From Rhizobium rosettiformans (lineage in GTDB: Bacteria > Pseudomonadota > Alphaproteobacteria > Rhizobiales > Rhizobiaceae), in NCBI RefSeq assembly GCF_016806065.1, contig NZ_CP032405.1, forward strand, positions 2,756,001 through 2,820,000: DNA of 64,000 bases, read 5' to 3'. Under the pieces are notes generated by a model that saw only the letters and a program-made list of their open reading frames with translations, did no database searches and was not told the origin of the DNA. Positions within the stretch are counted from its first letter, which is position 1; each line of letters begins with the position of its first letter. A program made the translations under genes and the position numbers. This document shows positions 1 to 9,132 of this stretch, piece after piece.

Positions 1-1
1 A

Positions 2-376
2 TCGGTTGAATGGCAGCCCACAGCCGAGGCGGATGATCTTTCCGAGCGTCCCCTGACGCCCGAGCGACGGCTGCTCTGCATGATCGTCCGGCAGTTGACC
101 GAGGAATTGCTGCGCGCCACAGGCCTCGAGCATGATCAGGAGCCTGGCCGCCGGGCGACGAGCCATGTCCGCCAGGTGGCAATGTATGTCTGCCACGTCG
201 TCTATTCGATGCCGATGGGGGAGGTGGCCCAGGCCTTCGGCCGTGATCGCACCACGGTTGGCCATGCCTGCCGCATGGTCGAGGACCGCCGCGACGACCG
301 CGCCTACGACACCTTTGTCGCGATCGTCGAGCGCATGGCAAGTGCAGTCCATCTCATCGCCGGCAAGCGCATCTGA
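2..376 (+). CDS. DnaA domain IV-like helix-turn-helix protein (5' partial)
   Basis: The frame is open to the left edge, so the true start lies outside the window; an internal ATG at 80 would give 98 residues. The central part (RQVAMYVCHVVYS, then GRDRTTVGHACRMVED) matches the C-terminal DNA-binding domain of the replication initiator DnaA, including the basic loop and the signature helix that reads the DnaA box. No AAA+ ATPase region is visible, so this is a stand-alone DnaA-C-like DNA-binding protein, not DnaA. It lies 15 bp before a DUF6456 gene, a pairing I believe is common in Rhizobiales. A transcriptional role is inferred only. Confidence 0.75.
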   Translation, partial: SVEWQPTAEADDLSERPLTPERRLLCMIVRQLTEELLRATGLEHDQEPGRRATSHVRQVAMYVCHVVYSMPMGEVAQAFGRDRTTVGHACRMVEDRRDDRAYDTFVAIVERMASAVHLIAGKRI

Positions 377-391
377 AGGAGACGGCAGGTC

Positions 392-1174
392 ATGACCCGC
401 AGCGAACGAAAACAGATCCGCCAGATCCTACGCCGGGCGCTGACCGGCCCCCTGGAACTGCCCCCGCATGACGCCAACCATCAGGCGGCCTTGTCACCGG
501 CCGAGACTGCGCCCGAGCTCCTCGCCCGCCTGATGGCCGATGGCCTGCTTCGCCACACGCCAGGCGGTCTTGCAGCCACCGCCGAGACCGCCGCCTGGCT
601 TCGCCGCGATCTCTGCGACCTGCCCGAGGAGGCCCATGCCGCCCAGCACCGCACGGTCGAGGCCGTGACGCTGGAGATGCCTCAGGGTCGCCAGGCCGTG
701 CGCCGCAATCTGCAGGAATCGCCGCTTTTTCCCCTGCTGCGCCTGAAGGAAAAGGACGGACGCCCGTTTCTGTCGGAAGAGGCTGTTGCCGCGGGCGAGC
801 GGCTGGCCGCCGATTTCGACTTCGCCGGCCTGCAGCCGCGCATCACCGCGAGCTGGGAGCCTCGCCTGTCGACCCGCAACAAGGGCGCACCCCCGCCGGG
901 AGTTGACTTCACCGATGCGACGCTCTCGGCCCGCGACCGCGTCAATCGTGCCGTCGAGGCCATAGGGCCGGAGCTGTCAGGCGTGGCGCTCGATGTCTGC
1001 TGTTTCGGCAAGGGTCTGGAAACGGTCGAACACGAGCGCCAATGGCCGGCCCGTTCCGCCAAGCTGATGCTGCGTACCGCCTTGCTGTCGCTCGCCCGCC
1101 ACTACGCCCCGCCACCCGTCCGGTCCCGCACCCGCCACTGGGGCGACGACGGATTTCGGCCGGACATCGGCTGA
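392..1174 (+). CDS. DUF6456 domain-containing protein
   Basis: 260 residues beginning MTRSERKQIRQ. The C-terminal half (about residues 165-235; RDRVNRAVEAIGPELSG, LDVCCFGKGLETVE, then RSAKLMLRTALLSLARHY) is the DUF6456 signature of alphaproteobacterial proteins. Unlike some relatives, it has no obvious helix-turn-helix in the N-terminal half; that function may be supplied by the DnaA-C-like gene 15 bp upstream, with which it probably forms an operon. It ends 9 bp before the convergent sufE gene. Biochemical function is unknown; a DNA-linked regulatory role is inference from context. Confidence 0.75.
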   Translation: MTRSERKQIRQILRRALTGPLELPPHDANHQAALSPAETAPELLARLMADGLLRHTPGGLAATAETAAWLRRDLCDLPEEAHAAQHRTVEAVTLEMPQGRQAVRRNLQESPLFPLLRLKEKDGRPFLSEEAVAAGERLAADFDFAGLQPRITASWEPRLSTRNKGAPPPGVDFTDATLSARDRVNRAVEAIGPELSGVALDVCCFGKGLETVEHERQWPARSAKLMLRTALLSLARHYAPPPVRSRTRHWGDDGFRPDIG

Positions 1175-1183
1175 GGGGGCCGT

Positions 1184-1600
1184 TCACACCAGCCGACGCG
1201 CCGCCTCTTCGCGGATCCGCTGGATCATCGAACGCAAGCCGTTGGCGCGCTGCGCCGTGAGGTGTTCGAGAAGGCCGAGTTGCTTGAAGAGGTCGAGCGC
1301 ATCGAAGCTGACCACCTCCGATGCCTTCTTGCCGGAATAGGCTGAAAGCACGATCGCAACGAGACCGCGCACGATGAAGGCGTCGCTGTCGCCGCGAAAG
1401 GTCATGTCCGGATCGGCGCCATCGTTGGATGTGACCGAGAGCCAGACCTGGCTTGCGCAGCCCTGCACCTTGTTTTCGGCGGTCTTCTCGCTGTCCGGCA
1501 GATCCGGCAGCGCCTTGCCGAGCTCGATTACGTAGCGCATCCGGTCCTCCCAATCATCCAGGAAGCCGAAGTCGTCGATCATCTCGTTCAAATTAGCCAT
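1184..1600 (-). CDS. sufE: SufE family cysteine desulfuration protein
   Basis: SufE accepts persulfide sulfur from the cysteine desulfurase SufS and passes it to the SufBCD scaffold during Fe-S cluster assembly in the cytoplasm. The 138-residue product contains the family signature ENKVQGCASQVWL, whose cysteine is the sulfur acceptor, and its length is usual for SufE. I chose the start MANLNEMIDDF at 1600 because homology begins there; the frame extends 16 residues upstream without family similarity. No other suf genes are in the window, so it is an isolated copy, as often seen in rhizobia. Confidence 0.93.
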   Translation of the reverse strand: MANLNEMIDDFGFLDDWEDRMRYVIELGKALPDLPDSEKTAENKVQGCASQVWLSVTSNDGADPDMTFRGDSDAFIVRGLVAIVLSAYSGKKASEVVSFDALDLFKQLGLLEHLTAQRANGLRSMIQRIREEAARRLV

Positions 1601-1708
1601 GCTGCCCACCCGCTCGTTACGTCGGACCCATATAGTTGAGACCGACAAGCTTTTGAACTGGCTGCGGCAATGAAAGCTTTTGAGTGAGGGCGGTTGGGAG
1701 CAACGTCG

Positions 1709-2029
1709 TCACATGTCGTCGCTGGTGTCCGCGTCGTCGATATCGGGCATGGGCTGCTGCATGCGACCATGTCGAATGGTGACGATGTCCACGGTTTCGT
1801 CATCGGCGCGGTAGTCGATGAGATAGTTGTCCACCACAAGCGTGCGAAATCCGGCGATCTGCAGCCCGTGCAGCGTGTTGCCCGCTTCCGGGAAATCCTG
1901 CAGCAGGCTGCGCGCCCGCTTCATGGCAAGAGCAAACGTGCGTGCCGCAGCCGGGCTGCGGTCCTTCAGGTAAGCGCTTTCCTGGCGGATGTAATCGGCG
2001 GCCTTGTGCGAAAGCCGAATGGTTTTCAT
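1709..2029 (-). CDS. ParE/RelE-type toxin (TA module 1)
   Basis: 106 residues with the compact RelE/ParE fold pattern: N-terminal helical segment (AADYIRQESAYLKDRSPAAA), central RTLVVDNYLIDYRADD and the closing strand VDIVTIRHGRMQQP typical of ParE toxins. Family members poison gyrase or cleave translated mRNA; which applies here cannot be read from sequence. The ATG at 2029 overlaps the antitoxin stop by 4 bp (ATGA), so translation is coupled. A clear paralogue lies at 55624-55932 inside the GTA cluster (shared SPAAAxTF and IVTIRHGRM). The last ~15 residues are acidic and unlike the family core. Confidence 0.85.
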   Translation of the reverse strand: MKTIRLSHKAADYIRQESAYLKDRSPAAARTFALAMKRARSLLQDFPEAGNTLHGLQIAGFRTLVVDNYLIDYRADDETVDIVTIRHGRMQQPMPDIDDADTSDDM

Positions 2030-2286
2030 GCCACCTTGCCGGCGATGATACGGTCCATCTCGGCAAGCACGGCGTCGAAATCTTCGTGCTCTCCGGCGTC
2101 GATCTCTGCGCGTCCTTCGATGGCCGCAAGCACGTCGGCCCCCTCGCTGAGGAGATATCCCTTCATGGCGCGCAGAATGATATAGCTGCGCGAGCGTTCG
2201 GTCGCCTCCGCAATTCTGTCGATGTCCCGGAGGACTTCGATCGGAATACGAAGGGTGACGGATTCGGTCGATTTGCTTGTCGCCAT
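2026..2286 (-). CDS. Ribbon-helix-helix antitoxin (TA module 1)
   Basis: 86 residues. The N-terminal ribbon-helix-helix DNA-binding domain (SVTLRIPIEVLRDIDRIA, then ATERSRSYIILRAMKGYL) would dimerise, neutralise the downstream toxin and repress the operon. The C-terminal half (acidic; DFDAVLAEMDRIIAGKVA) is the probable toxin-binding tail. The start at 2286 (MATSKSTES) was chosen because homology begins there; an 18-residue upstream extension has no family similarity. It is the first gene of a two-gene operon with 4 bp overlap. The paralogue at 55932-56192 shares the ATERSRS and SDKVA/AGKVA blocks. Confidence 0.87.
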   Translation of the reverse strand: MATSKSTESVTLRIPIEVLRDIDRIAEATERSRSYIILRAMKGYLLSEGADVLAAIEGRAEIDAGEHEDFDAVLAEMDRIIAGKVA

Positions 2287-2356
2287 CGCGCTCTCCTCTC
2301 GAGTGCAAGACAATGTAAGACAATTTCCCTCAGCCCTCAATGCTGGCCATAGCCCG

Positions 2357-2392
2357 GAAAAAAGAAAAGCCGCGCAGCTTGCGCCACGCGGC
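2357..2392 (-). terminator. Intrinsic terminator for the DUF5330 gene
   Basis: On the minus strand, GCCGCG and CGCGGC can form a 6-bp stem, followed at once by a TTTTCTTTTTT run. It lies about 140 bp downstream of the DUF5330 stop and upstream of the TA operon, so it would insulate the two units. Confidence 0.55.
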
Positions 2393-2534
2393 CCGGCAAA
2401 TGCCGAATTCAGTCAGGGACAGGCAGACAGGCATCCGGTCTATGGCAGAACCGGCTGCAAGGCGGGGAGGGGCGGCTGTCCGCCCCGGAATTTGTCAGAT
2501 GACCGCGTAAGCTTTGGTCATGCGCCTCAAGCTC

Positions 2535-2999
2535 TCAGGGCTTCGGCGGCTGGTAGGGTTTCGGCAGATGCCTCGGCCGTTCCGCCGGTGTCACCGTACC
2601 GGTGATGACGGGCGCATCGGTCTCGGCACTGACGAGCCGCGGTGTCTCGACCTGAGGCCTGATAATCTCGACGGCGCCACTCTTCGGCGCCTGGATCTCG
2701 TCGGCGACGACGGCCGTGCCCTCGTCGGTAAACTGCTGGTCGAGCAGCTGATAGGCGACGAGCGCCCCTTCGCGGGCCCGCTGACCGAGCGCCTGGAAGG
2801 TTGCCTTGCCCTTCTCGCAGACCTCGGGCTTCTCGACGCAGAGCGAGGTGACATACTCATAAGCACCGCTTGCGGCGGTGATGGCGGCACCCATGTCGAA
2901 GCTGGCGCCATCCTTTTCCTCTGCAGGCGGTGCCGCGAGGAAGGACAGCGCGACAAGCGTCGCGGTGCAATAGAAAGTTCCCTTGATCAGAAACCACAT
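2535..2999 (-). CDS. DUF5330 domain-containing protein
   Basis: About 154 residues starting MWFLIKGTFYCTATL; residues 1-22 form one hydrophobic segment that acts as a signal anchor or signal peptide. The central part (AASGAYEYVTSLCVEKPEVCEKG) carries two cysteines typical of DUF5330, and the tail is proline-rich (PKPYQPPKP). The ATG at 2999 was chosen; the frame can start at a TTG four codons earlier. The protein is probably exported or inner-membrane anchored in the periplasm. Function is unknown. It stands alone, with a long spacer behind its start and its own terminator candidate at 2357-2392. Confidence 0.75.
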   Translation of the reverse strand: MWFLIKGTFYCTATLVALSFLAAPPAEEKDGASFDMGAAITAASGAYEYVTSLCVEKPEVCEKGKATFQALGQRAREGALVAYQLLDQQFTDEGTAVVADEIQAPKSGAVEIIRPQVETPRLVSAETDAPVITGTVTPAERPRHLPKPYQPPKP

Positions 3000-3433
3000 T
3001 GTCTTCACCAAATCCCTGTTGCCGGTCTTTGCCGGAACGGTCCGGGTTTCTCCCCGAACTCGTGAATTCCACCCTAGGTTTGATTCGCCAAAATCGATTT
3101 GCGAAAGACGGTCGGTTTTGATGCGAATTCGACTAAAATTTGAGTGATCTCCCCATTTCGGGACGCGTCCGTAAAACTTTAGCGGTCAGCGTTAAGCATA
3201 AATGTGGCGCTGGCCCCGCAATCCACCGCTTTTGGCCTGGTGGCGCCGACACAAATCTTAACGGCCATCAGAAAACTTGAATGATTTCAGTGCTTACGCC
3301 CCGTTAACCATGATTTGGAAAGCCTCGTTCGGCTGTCCTGTTTCGGGTCAGAACGGCTGAGCCGGGGCCCTTCCGGGGCTCTGCCTTATCTATTCCTTAA
3401 GCGCGTCGGCCTATCTTCAGACCCATAAATCAG
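3000..3433. other. Intergenic region between divergent genes (DUF5330 / sensor kinase)
   Basis: About 430 bp with no convincing gene. It must contain divergent promoters. Several TTAA-containing stretches occur, among them GTTAACCAT at 3303-3311, which resembles a CtrA half-site of alphaproteobacteria; this is only suggestive. A GC-rich imperfect hairpin lies at about 3359-3383. Confidence 0.5.
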
Positions 3434-4999
3434 ATGAACCGGTCGCGGATTTCTGGCGTGGTTGTATTGCGTAAAATGTCGGCTGCATTGACGGTAAAGA
3501 TGGACGGGCTTCTGGCCCGGCTTCTCGTGCGTCATGCCGTTGGCCGTCCGGTTGACCGGGCCGAGATCGTTGCCTTGCGCCGGCTGACCCTTGCGGTTCT
3601 CCCCGCGCTCGTCGCCGTGCCCGCCATCCTCACTTTGGTCTTTGGCGTCGCAACCGGTCTGCCGATCGGTTTTGCCCTCGTCACCGCCCTTTATCTTCTC
3701 GGCGCCCTGGTGCTGGTCTCGGGCCTTCGCCTCGGAAGCGAGCGAGACGAGGCCGAGACGGTGCTCGCGACCATCCCGACCGACCCTTACGAATATTGCC
3801 CCGGCCTCTTCCTGACGCTCGACGCGACGGGCATCGTCCGCGCGGCCGGTGGCCGTGACCGTCAGATGTTCCTGTCCTTCCTGCGCGAGCCGCTGTCGCG
3901 TGCCTTTGTCGAGCAGGTGCATGTCTCCGACCGCTTGGCCTTCGTCCAGGCGCTCGACGAGCTGCGCCTCGGCGCCGATGTCGTCGTGACCGATCTCAGG
4001 CTCGACCGTCCGGTCATCGGACTCGATCAGGCCCAATTCCTCAATGTCCGTCTCGACATGACCGCCGTCCGGTCCGACGACGGCACGCTTGCCGGTGTCC
4101 GCGCCCAGATGCTCGACATCGAAGGCGAGATGCTGATGCGCGACGAGGTGGTCCGCAAGGAAGAAGAGGCAAGTGCCGCGCACGAGATCAAGAGCCGCTT
4201 CCTGGCTGCCGTCAGCCATGAGATGCGCACGCCGCTCAACGCGATCCTTGGTTTCTCAGACATCCTGATCGGCGAGTATTTTGGCAAGCTCGAAAACGAC
4301 CGCCAGCGCGAATATGTCCAGCTGATCCGCCAGTCCGGCGCCCATCTTCTGTCGGTGGTAAACACCATGCTCGACATGTCGAAGATCGAGGCCGGCCGCT
4401 ACGAACTCATGCTTGAGGATGTCGATCTCGCGCAGTCGCTGACCGAATGTGAACGCATGCTTTCGCTGCAGGCACAGACCAAGGGCGTCAAGCTGACCAG
4501 CCGTCTGCCCAAGGGCCTCGGCGAAATCTCGGCCGATGGCCGGGCGCTGCGCCAGATCGTCATCAACCTCGTCGGCAATGCCATCAAGTTCACCGATGCC
4601 GGCGGCGCCGTGAACATCGATGCCGCAAGGCACGGCAACGAGGTCACGATCAGCATCAGCGACACCGGTATCGGCATCGCGCCGGAGAAGATGGCTCTGC
4701 TCGGTCGCCCGTTTACACAAGTGCAGAACGATCTCAACCGCAACTACGAGGGTTCCGGCCTCGGCCTTTCGCTGGTAAAGGGATTGACGGCTCTCCATGG
4801 CGGCACCTTCAGGATCGAAAGCCGCCCAGGCGAGGGCACCGTGGTCTTGGTGACGCTGCCGGCGGACGGTTCGGGCGCCAGAGCTATCGGTGAAACGAAC
4901 ATGGTCGAATTCCCGCCGCGTCTGGCCGAGACGGGAACTGATCTGACAAGGGGTGGGAAAGCACCGGCGCATGACGAAGCGAAAGCGAAAATCGCCTGA
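3434..4999 (+). CDS. Membrane sensor histidine kinase (PAS-HisKA-HATPase)
   Basis: 521 residues: two hydrophobic segments at about 50-100, a PAS-like sensory region (about 115-235), a HisKA dimerisation domain with the phosphorylatable His near residue 262 in AVSHEMRTPLNAILGFSD, and a HATPase_c domain with N-box NLVGNAIKF, G1 ISDTGIGI and G2 GSGLGLSL. No receiver domain is attached and no response regulator gene is adjacent, so the partner is encoded elsewhere. The architecture and HisKA sequence resemble DivJ/PleC-type cell-cycle kinases of alphaproteobacteria; this is a tentative family assignment. The 3' end overlaps the following peptidoglycan-binding gene, suggesting an operon. A start at codon 15 (MSAALTVK) is also possible. 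Confidence 0.85.
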   Translation: MNRSRISGVVVLRKMSAALTVKMDGLLARLLVRHAVGRPVDRAEIVALRRLTLAVLPALVAVPAILTLVFGVATGLPIGFALVTALYLLGALVLVSGLRLGSERDEAETVLATIPTDPYEYCPGLFLTLDATGIVRAAGGRDRQMFLSFLREPLSRAFVEQVHVSDRLAFVQALDELRLGADVVVTDLRLDRPVIGLDQAQFLNVRLDMTAVRSDDGTLAGVRAQMLDIEGEMLMRDEVVRKEEEASAAHEIKSRFLAAVSHEMRTPLNAILGFSDILIGEYFGKLENDRQREYVQLIRQSGAHLLSVVNTMLDMSKIEAGRYELMLEDVDLAQSLTECERMLSLQAQTKGVKLTSRLPKGLGEISADGRALRQIVINLVGNAIKFTDAGGAVNIDAARHGNEVTISISDTGIGIAPEKMALLGRPFTQVQNDLNRNYEGSGLGLSLVKGLTALHGGTFRIESRPGEGTVVLVTLPADGSGARAIGETNMVEFPPRLAETGTDLTRGGKAPAHDEAKAKIA

Positions 5000-5981
5000 G
5001 AAGAAGAAGGCGGGATCGAAGGTCCTCCTGGTTCTCTCGACGGGTGCTGGCGCCCTTGCGCGGCTTGCCGGCCGTCATCCGCGTGCCGTGGGTGGCGCTT
5101 TCTGCTTTACACTTGTCTTCGGAACGATCGCTGCCAATGCGCTGTGGTATCAGCCGGGCCAGCATCCCTCGCCATTCCTGCGCACCCGTGACGCTGCCGA
5201 CTTTACCGCCCTTGCCGGCACGCCGCGCAGCCCGCTACTCAGCGAACAGGACGCGGACAACGTCACCACCTTCCGCATCGAACGCGAAAAGCCGGGCAGC
5301 GAAACGGCACCCTCGGATACGACTGAAGCCCGTCCGGCAGCAGCACCGGCTCAAACCGCGACATCAGCCTCGCCCGCGCCCGCGAGCCTCCCCGCCAATG
5401 CCGCGGAGACGGCAGGCCTCATTCGTAAGGTCCAGGATGAACTCCTGCGCCGCGGTCTCTATGACGGCGAGCCAGACGGCGTCATCGGGCCGCGCACCGA
5501 AACCGCGATTGCCATGTTCCAGAAGACCGTCGGCATGGAGGCGAACGGCCTCGTGACGCCGGAACTTTTGGCGGCGCTCACGCTCGATCGCGGCATCACC
5601 GCCGCCGTTCCGGCACAGCGCCCGGTGATGGATGTCGAAGCGCCGGGAGAAGACCCGGTTGCGGCCGCCATCCGCAATTCCGAAGCCCAGGTGGTCACCG
5701 CGCCGCGGCGTCCGGTGACAGCCGCCCAGCCCGTTCCGCCCAAAACCGTCGAACCGACGGCCCCGCCGCCGGTGCAGCAGGCGAATTTCGATCCGGGCCT
5801 GGTCATGGAAATCCAGCGCGGCCTGTCCAACATGGCCTACAAGAACATCCGCATCGACGGCGTGCCGGGCGATGACACCCGTGCTGCGATCCGTCGCTTC
5901 GAGCGCCACTACCAGCTGCCGGAAACGGGCGAGCCGAGCGCGGCCGTCTTGAAGAAGCTGAAATCCATCGGCGCCCTCTGA
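4971..5981 (+). CDS. Membrane-anchored peptidoglycan-binding protein
   Basis: 336 residues from ATG 4971 (a GTG 18 bp upstream is the alternative). A lysine-rich cytoplasmic N terminus is followed by one transmembrane segment (about 32-50), a proline/alanine-rich linker, a PG_binding_1 repeat (about 145-200; LLRRGLYDGEPDGVIGPRT) and a second C-terminal PG_binding_1 repeat (about 275-336; GVPGDDTRAAIRRFERHY). This suggests a single-pass inner-membrane protein contacting the wall from the periplasm. No catalytic domain is present. It overlaps the kinase gene by 29 bp, so the two are probably translationally coupled and may share an envelope or cell-cycle role (inference). Confidence 0.82.
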   Translation: MTKRKRKSPEKKKAGSKVLLVLSTGAGALARLAGRHPRAVGGAFCFTLVFGTIAANALWYQPGQHPSPFLRTRDAADFTALAGTPRSPLLSEQDADNVTTFRIEREKPGSETAPSDTTEARPAAAPAQTATSASPAPASLPANAAETAGLIRKVQDELLRRGLYDGEPDGVIGPRTETAIAMFQKTVGMEANGLVTPELLAALTLDRGITAAVPAQRPVMDVEAPGEDPVAAAIRNSEAQVVTAPRRPVTAAQPVPPKTVEPTAPPPVQQANFDPGLVMEIQRGLSNMAYKNIRIDGVPGDDTRAAIRRFERHYQLPETGEPSAAVLKKLKSIGAL

Positions 5982-6007
5982 TAATGCGCCCCTGAAGCGG
6001 CGGCGTT

Positions 6008-6988
6008 TCAGTCCGTCCAGGGCAGCAAGCCCTGATGGGGCGAGACCGGCGCCGTGAAGCTTTCCGGGTGCAGGCTCTCTCCCGCCTCGATACGCTCATA
6101 AAGCGACAGATAGCGCGCGGTCATGCGCTCCGCCGTGAAATTCTCCTGGAAATGCCCGTGGATCGCCGCGCGGTCGAACCGGCCGATATCGCGGATCGCC
6201 TCCGCCAGCACGTCGCCCTTGTCCGAAAGGCAGCCCACATGCTCCGGCACCAGTTCCGGCACCGACCCGTAGGGCGTGGCAAAGACCGGAAGCCCGAAAT
6301 ACATCGCCTCAATCACCGCAAGCCCGAAGGGTTCGTGCCAGCGCACCGGAAACAACAGGCCGGCCGACCGCCCGAGCACTTCAGCCTTGCCGGCGTCGTC
6401 GACCATGCCGTGAAAGCGTGCATTGGGATCGAGCGTCAGCCGCAGCCCCATCTTCAGGTTCAGGCGATAGCCGCCAAGCACGTCGAGCCGACGTCCGGCC
6501 TTCCGCGCCACCCGGATCGCGCCGCGCACATTCTTCACCTTCCAGGCCGCCTTGGCGAGGAAGGCGAGGGACTTACCGTCATGGGCAAGGTCAGGCACAG
6601 GATAAACGCGCGGATCGAGCCCATTATGCACGAAGGCGGCACCGCCATGCCGTGCGGCATGATTGGCGGAGACGAAGATCGAGTTGCGATGCAGCCGGGC
6701 ACCCGCCGCATTGCCATGGATCGTCTGGCAGGCCTTGCCGTCGAAATCGGGATCCAGCCCGACATGGCTGTGAAACACATCCGCCTCGCGCGGGATCTGC
6801 GCCTCGAGCGGCCGATCGGGATCGAAAACCGTAAGCGGTCCGTAGTGCCACGTCGAACCCGCCGGGCCCAGAAGTCCGACGACGTGACCCTTTTCGGCAA
6901 GCGCGCGGCCAAGCCAGGCGATGATGCGCTCCGTGCCGCCGTAACGCAGGGCCGGAATACGGGTATGAGTGGCGAGAACGATGTGCAT
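6008..6988 (-). CDS. Glycosyltransferase family 4 protein
   Basis: 326 residues with the two-domain GT-B layout. The N-terminal acceptor domain has HIVLATHTRIPALRYGGTER, a glycine-rich loop typical of retaining GT4 enzymes, and the C-terminal nucleotide-sugar domain has LGRSAGLLFPVRWHEPFGLA with the conserved EPFG glutamate motif. Such enzymes transfer a sugar from an NDP donor in the cytoplasm, often for surface polysaccharide, but donor and acceptor cannot be inferred. It is slightly short for the family, converges on the peptidoglycan-binding gene with a 26-bp gap, and is not in a polysaccharide cluster. Confidence 0.85.
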   Translation of the reverse strand: MHIVLATHTRIPALRYGGTERIIAWLGRALAEKGHVVGLLGPAGSTWHYGPLTVFDPDRPLEAQIPREADVFHSHVGLDPDFDGKACQTIHGNAAGARLHRNSIFVSANHAARHGGAAFVHNGLDPRVYPVPDLAHDGKSLAFLAKAAWKVKNVRGAIRVARKAGRRLDVLGGYRLNLKMGLRLTLDPNARFHGMVDDAGKAEVLGRSAGLLFPVRWHEPFGLAVIEAMYFGLPVFATPYGSVPELVPEHVGCLSDKGDVLAEAIRDIGRFDRAAIHGHFQENFTAERMTARYLSLYERIEAGESLHPESFTAPVSPHQGLLPWTD

Positions 6989-7179
6989 GGCGGTCCTGGG
7001 TCAACTTTGCTGTGACCTAACATGCCGTGTCCTGCTCGGGCAATTCTCCGCAGGCGGGCAGGGCGGACGAGCATCGGCTGTTCACCGGACTTTCGTCTAG
7101 GTGAATTTTCGCAGTCCCTAACGAAAGGCCTCATTAATCATACCAACTGTATACTCCGTCAATTGGAGGAGGATGATCC

Positions 7180-8643
7180 ATGACTGCTGCGATGAACGCG
7201 CGATACGATGACGACCACCAACTGGATGCGACGGAGACCCTGCGGCATCAGGAGATCGATGCTGCCACCTTGCGCGGCATCGTCCAGCGCCTGGCCGAAG
7301 AGGCCTCGACGCTCGGCGTCGATCTCGTCGATATCGCCGGAGCGATCCAGGACGTCGCCGGTATTTCCAAACGCCATGCGGTGACTTTCGACGGCATTAC
7401 CCGAACAGCGCTGTCGATCGCCGAAACCAATCGCGATGTCGCGAGCACCCTGCGCGAGACGGATCAGACCGCCGGCGAAGCCCGTCGAATGCTGACCGAC
7501 AGCGCGACCCGCTTGACCGGCGCTGTCGACAAGATCGATCACATGGTCGAGACCTCGGAGGAAATCGGCACGGAGATCGGTAGCTTTTCGCAGTCGCTCG
7601 CCGAAGTCGACAAGGTCGCCGAAGAGATCGGCACCATCGCCCGCCAGACCAACCTGCTCGCCCTCAATGCCGCGATCGAAGCTGCCCGTGCAGGCGAGGC
7701 CGGAAAGGGCTTTGCCGTCGTTGCAGCCGAAGTCCGCGCGCTTGCGCTGCAGACCTCCCAGGCGACCGGCGCCATCCAGGAAACCCTGAACCAGATCCGC
7801 CAGAAGATCGTCCGCCTGACCGATGCCGGCCGAGGTGCCACCGCGAGCGCCCGTGACGTGCGCGAGACCTCCCAGGCGATGAACCAGTCATTCTCCGCCA
7901 TGGAGCAGGTCATCACCCGCATTCTCGACGGCTCCTCCGCCATGGCCCAGACGACCGATCAGGTCGATCGCCAGTGCTCGGAATTCGTCGCAACCCTCAG
8001 CGACATGTCCGCAGAAGTCCGCCAGTCCGACCATCACCTGCAACAGACCGCAGGCCGCGTCGACAAGGTGGTGGCGCTCTCGGAAACCCTGATCCAGCTG
8101 ACCGCGAGTGCCGGCATCCGTACCGCCGACAGCGACTGGATCGACACCGCCGTCGATGTCGCTGCCCGCATTTCGCAGGCCTTCCAGAATGCCGTCGATA
8201 GCGGCCGCATCCGAGCAAGCGATCTCTTCGACCGCAATTATCGTCCGATCCCGGGCACCGACCCGGTGCAGATGATGACCGGTTTCACCGAATTCACCGA
8301 CCAGGTGCTGCCCGCGATCATCGAGCCGGTGGCGGGGTCTTCGGAGCGCATCGGCTTCTGTGCCGCGGTTGACGAAAATGGCTATCTGCCCACCCACAAC
8401 AAGAAGTTCTCCGCCCCGCAGCGCCCGGGCGACACGGTGTGGAACACCGCCAACTGCCGCAACCGCCGCATCTTCAACGACCGCGTCGGCCTCTCCGCCG
8501 GCCGCTCCACCGCCCCCTTCCTCGTCCAGACCTACCGCCGCGACATGGGCGGCGGCAATTTTGTCCTGATGAAGGACATTTCCGCCCCGATCTTCGTCGC
8601 CGGCCGGCACTGGGGCGGATTGAGGCTGGCCGTGAAGGTGTAA
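7180..8643 (+). CDS. Soluble methyl-accepting chemotaxis protein
   Basis: 487 residues with no transmembrane segment, so a cytoplasmic chemoreceptor. Coiled-coil heptads run through about residues 20-300, with the invariant signalling tip near 150-185 ([28 protein letters not shown]) that contacts CheA/CheW. The C-terminal module (about 320-487; [15 protein letters not shown] through [11 protein letters not shown]) is a sensory PAS/cache-like domain placed after the signalling domain, the reverse of the classical order. A strong Shine-Dalgarno (GGAGGAGG, just before 7180) fixes the start. It is a single-gene unit; ligand unknown. Confidence 0.88.
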   Translation: MTAAMNARYDDDHQLDATETLRHQEIDAATLRGIVQRLAEEASTLGVDLVDIAGAIQDVAGISKRHAVTFDGITRTALSIAETNRDVASTLRETDQTAGEARRMLTDSATRLTGAVDKIDHMVETSEEIGTEIGSFSQSLAEVDKVAEEIGTIARQTNLLALNAAIEAARAGEAGKGFAVVAAEVRALALQTSQATGAIQETLNQIRQKIVRLTDAGRGATASARDVRETSQAMNQSFSAMEQVITRILDGSSAMAQTTDQVDRQCSEFVATLSDMSAEVRQSDHHLQQTAGRVDKVVALSETLIQLTASAGIRTADSDWIDTAVDVAARISQAFQNAVDSGRIRASDLFDRNYRPIPGTDPVQMMTGFTEFTDQVLPAIIEPVAGSSERIGFCAAVDENGYLPTHNKKFSAPQRPGDTVWNTANCRNRRIFNDRVGLSAGRSTAPFLVQTYRRDMGGGNFVLMKDISAPIFVAGRHWGGLRLAVKV

Positions 8644-8762
8644 TCGCCCATGAACGTTGGCGCCGGTTAATCAAGATCGGCGTTTCCTCGGCCCGTGAAA
8701 TCCAAGTCGACGCAGCGCGTCGGTTTTTCAGTCGGATCGCCCTTTCATTGTCTTGCGCAGGC

Positions 8763-8780
8763 AATGCAGATGCATTACTT
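8763..8780 (+). promoter_or_regulatory. Palindrome and TGCATTACTT element before prlF-yhaV copy 1
   Basis: AATGCA-GA-TGCATT (8763-8776) is a perfect 6+6 palindrome running into TGCATTACTT (8771-8780). The same TGCATTACTT occurs at 61041-61050, at a similar distance (about 35-38 bp) before the start of the second prlF gene. It is a candidate promoter or autoregulatory operator of the TA operon. Confidence 0.5.
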
Positions 8781-8808
8781 TTGAGCCTTATTATCTGCGG
8801 GCCCGGCC

Positions 8809-9132
8809 ATGACTGTGCGACCTGACGAGATTTCGAAGCTGACCGATCGGTACCAGACCACGGTTCCGACGGGTGTGCGAAAACAGTTGCAACTCCGTAA
8901 GGGCGACCAGATCCGCTATCGTACGGACTCGAGCGGCCGAGTATATATCGAAGCTGTGGCCGAAGAGCGCGATCCCGCTCTGGGCGCATTCCTGGATCTG
9001 CTGGAACGCGATGTGATGGATCATCCCGAACGGCTGAAGCCGATGGAGGGAGCGCTGGTGCAGCGGATCGGAGCACTGGTCGGAGATGTCGCCGTCGATC
9101 TCGACGCGCCACTGTCGCCGGAAGATGAGTGA
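8809..9132 (+). CDS. prlF: PrlF-type antitoxin (TA module 2)
   Basis: 107 residues. The N-terminal SpoVT/AbrB-fold DNA-binding domain (LTDRYQTTVPTGVRKQLQL, GDQIRYR) is characteristic of PrlF (SohA), which neutralises the ribonuclease YhaV and represses their shared promoter. The C-terminal region (DPALGAFLDLLERDV and VAVDLDAPLSPEDE) is conserved with the second copy at 61076-61408. It overlaps the toxin gene by 8 bp. It stands outside the GTA cluster, between a chemoreceptor gene and DUF1491. Confidence 0.88.
   Translation: MTVRPDEISKLTDRYQTTVPTGVRKQLQLRKGDQIRYRTDSSGRVYIEAVAEERDPALGAFLDLLERDVMDHPERLKPMEGALVQRIGALVGDVAVDLDAPLSPEDE

Noticed and set aside
3303..3311. CtrA site before the sensor kinase
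   Set aside because: Only a half-site (GTTAACCAT); mentioned in the intergenic note but too weak to list as a feature.
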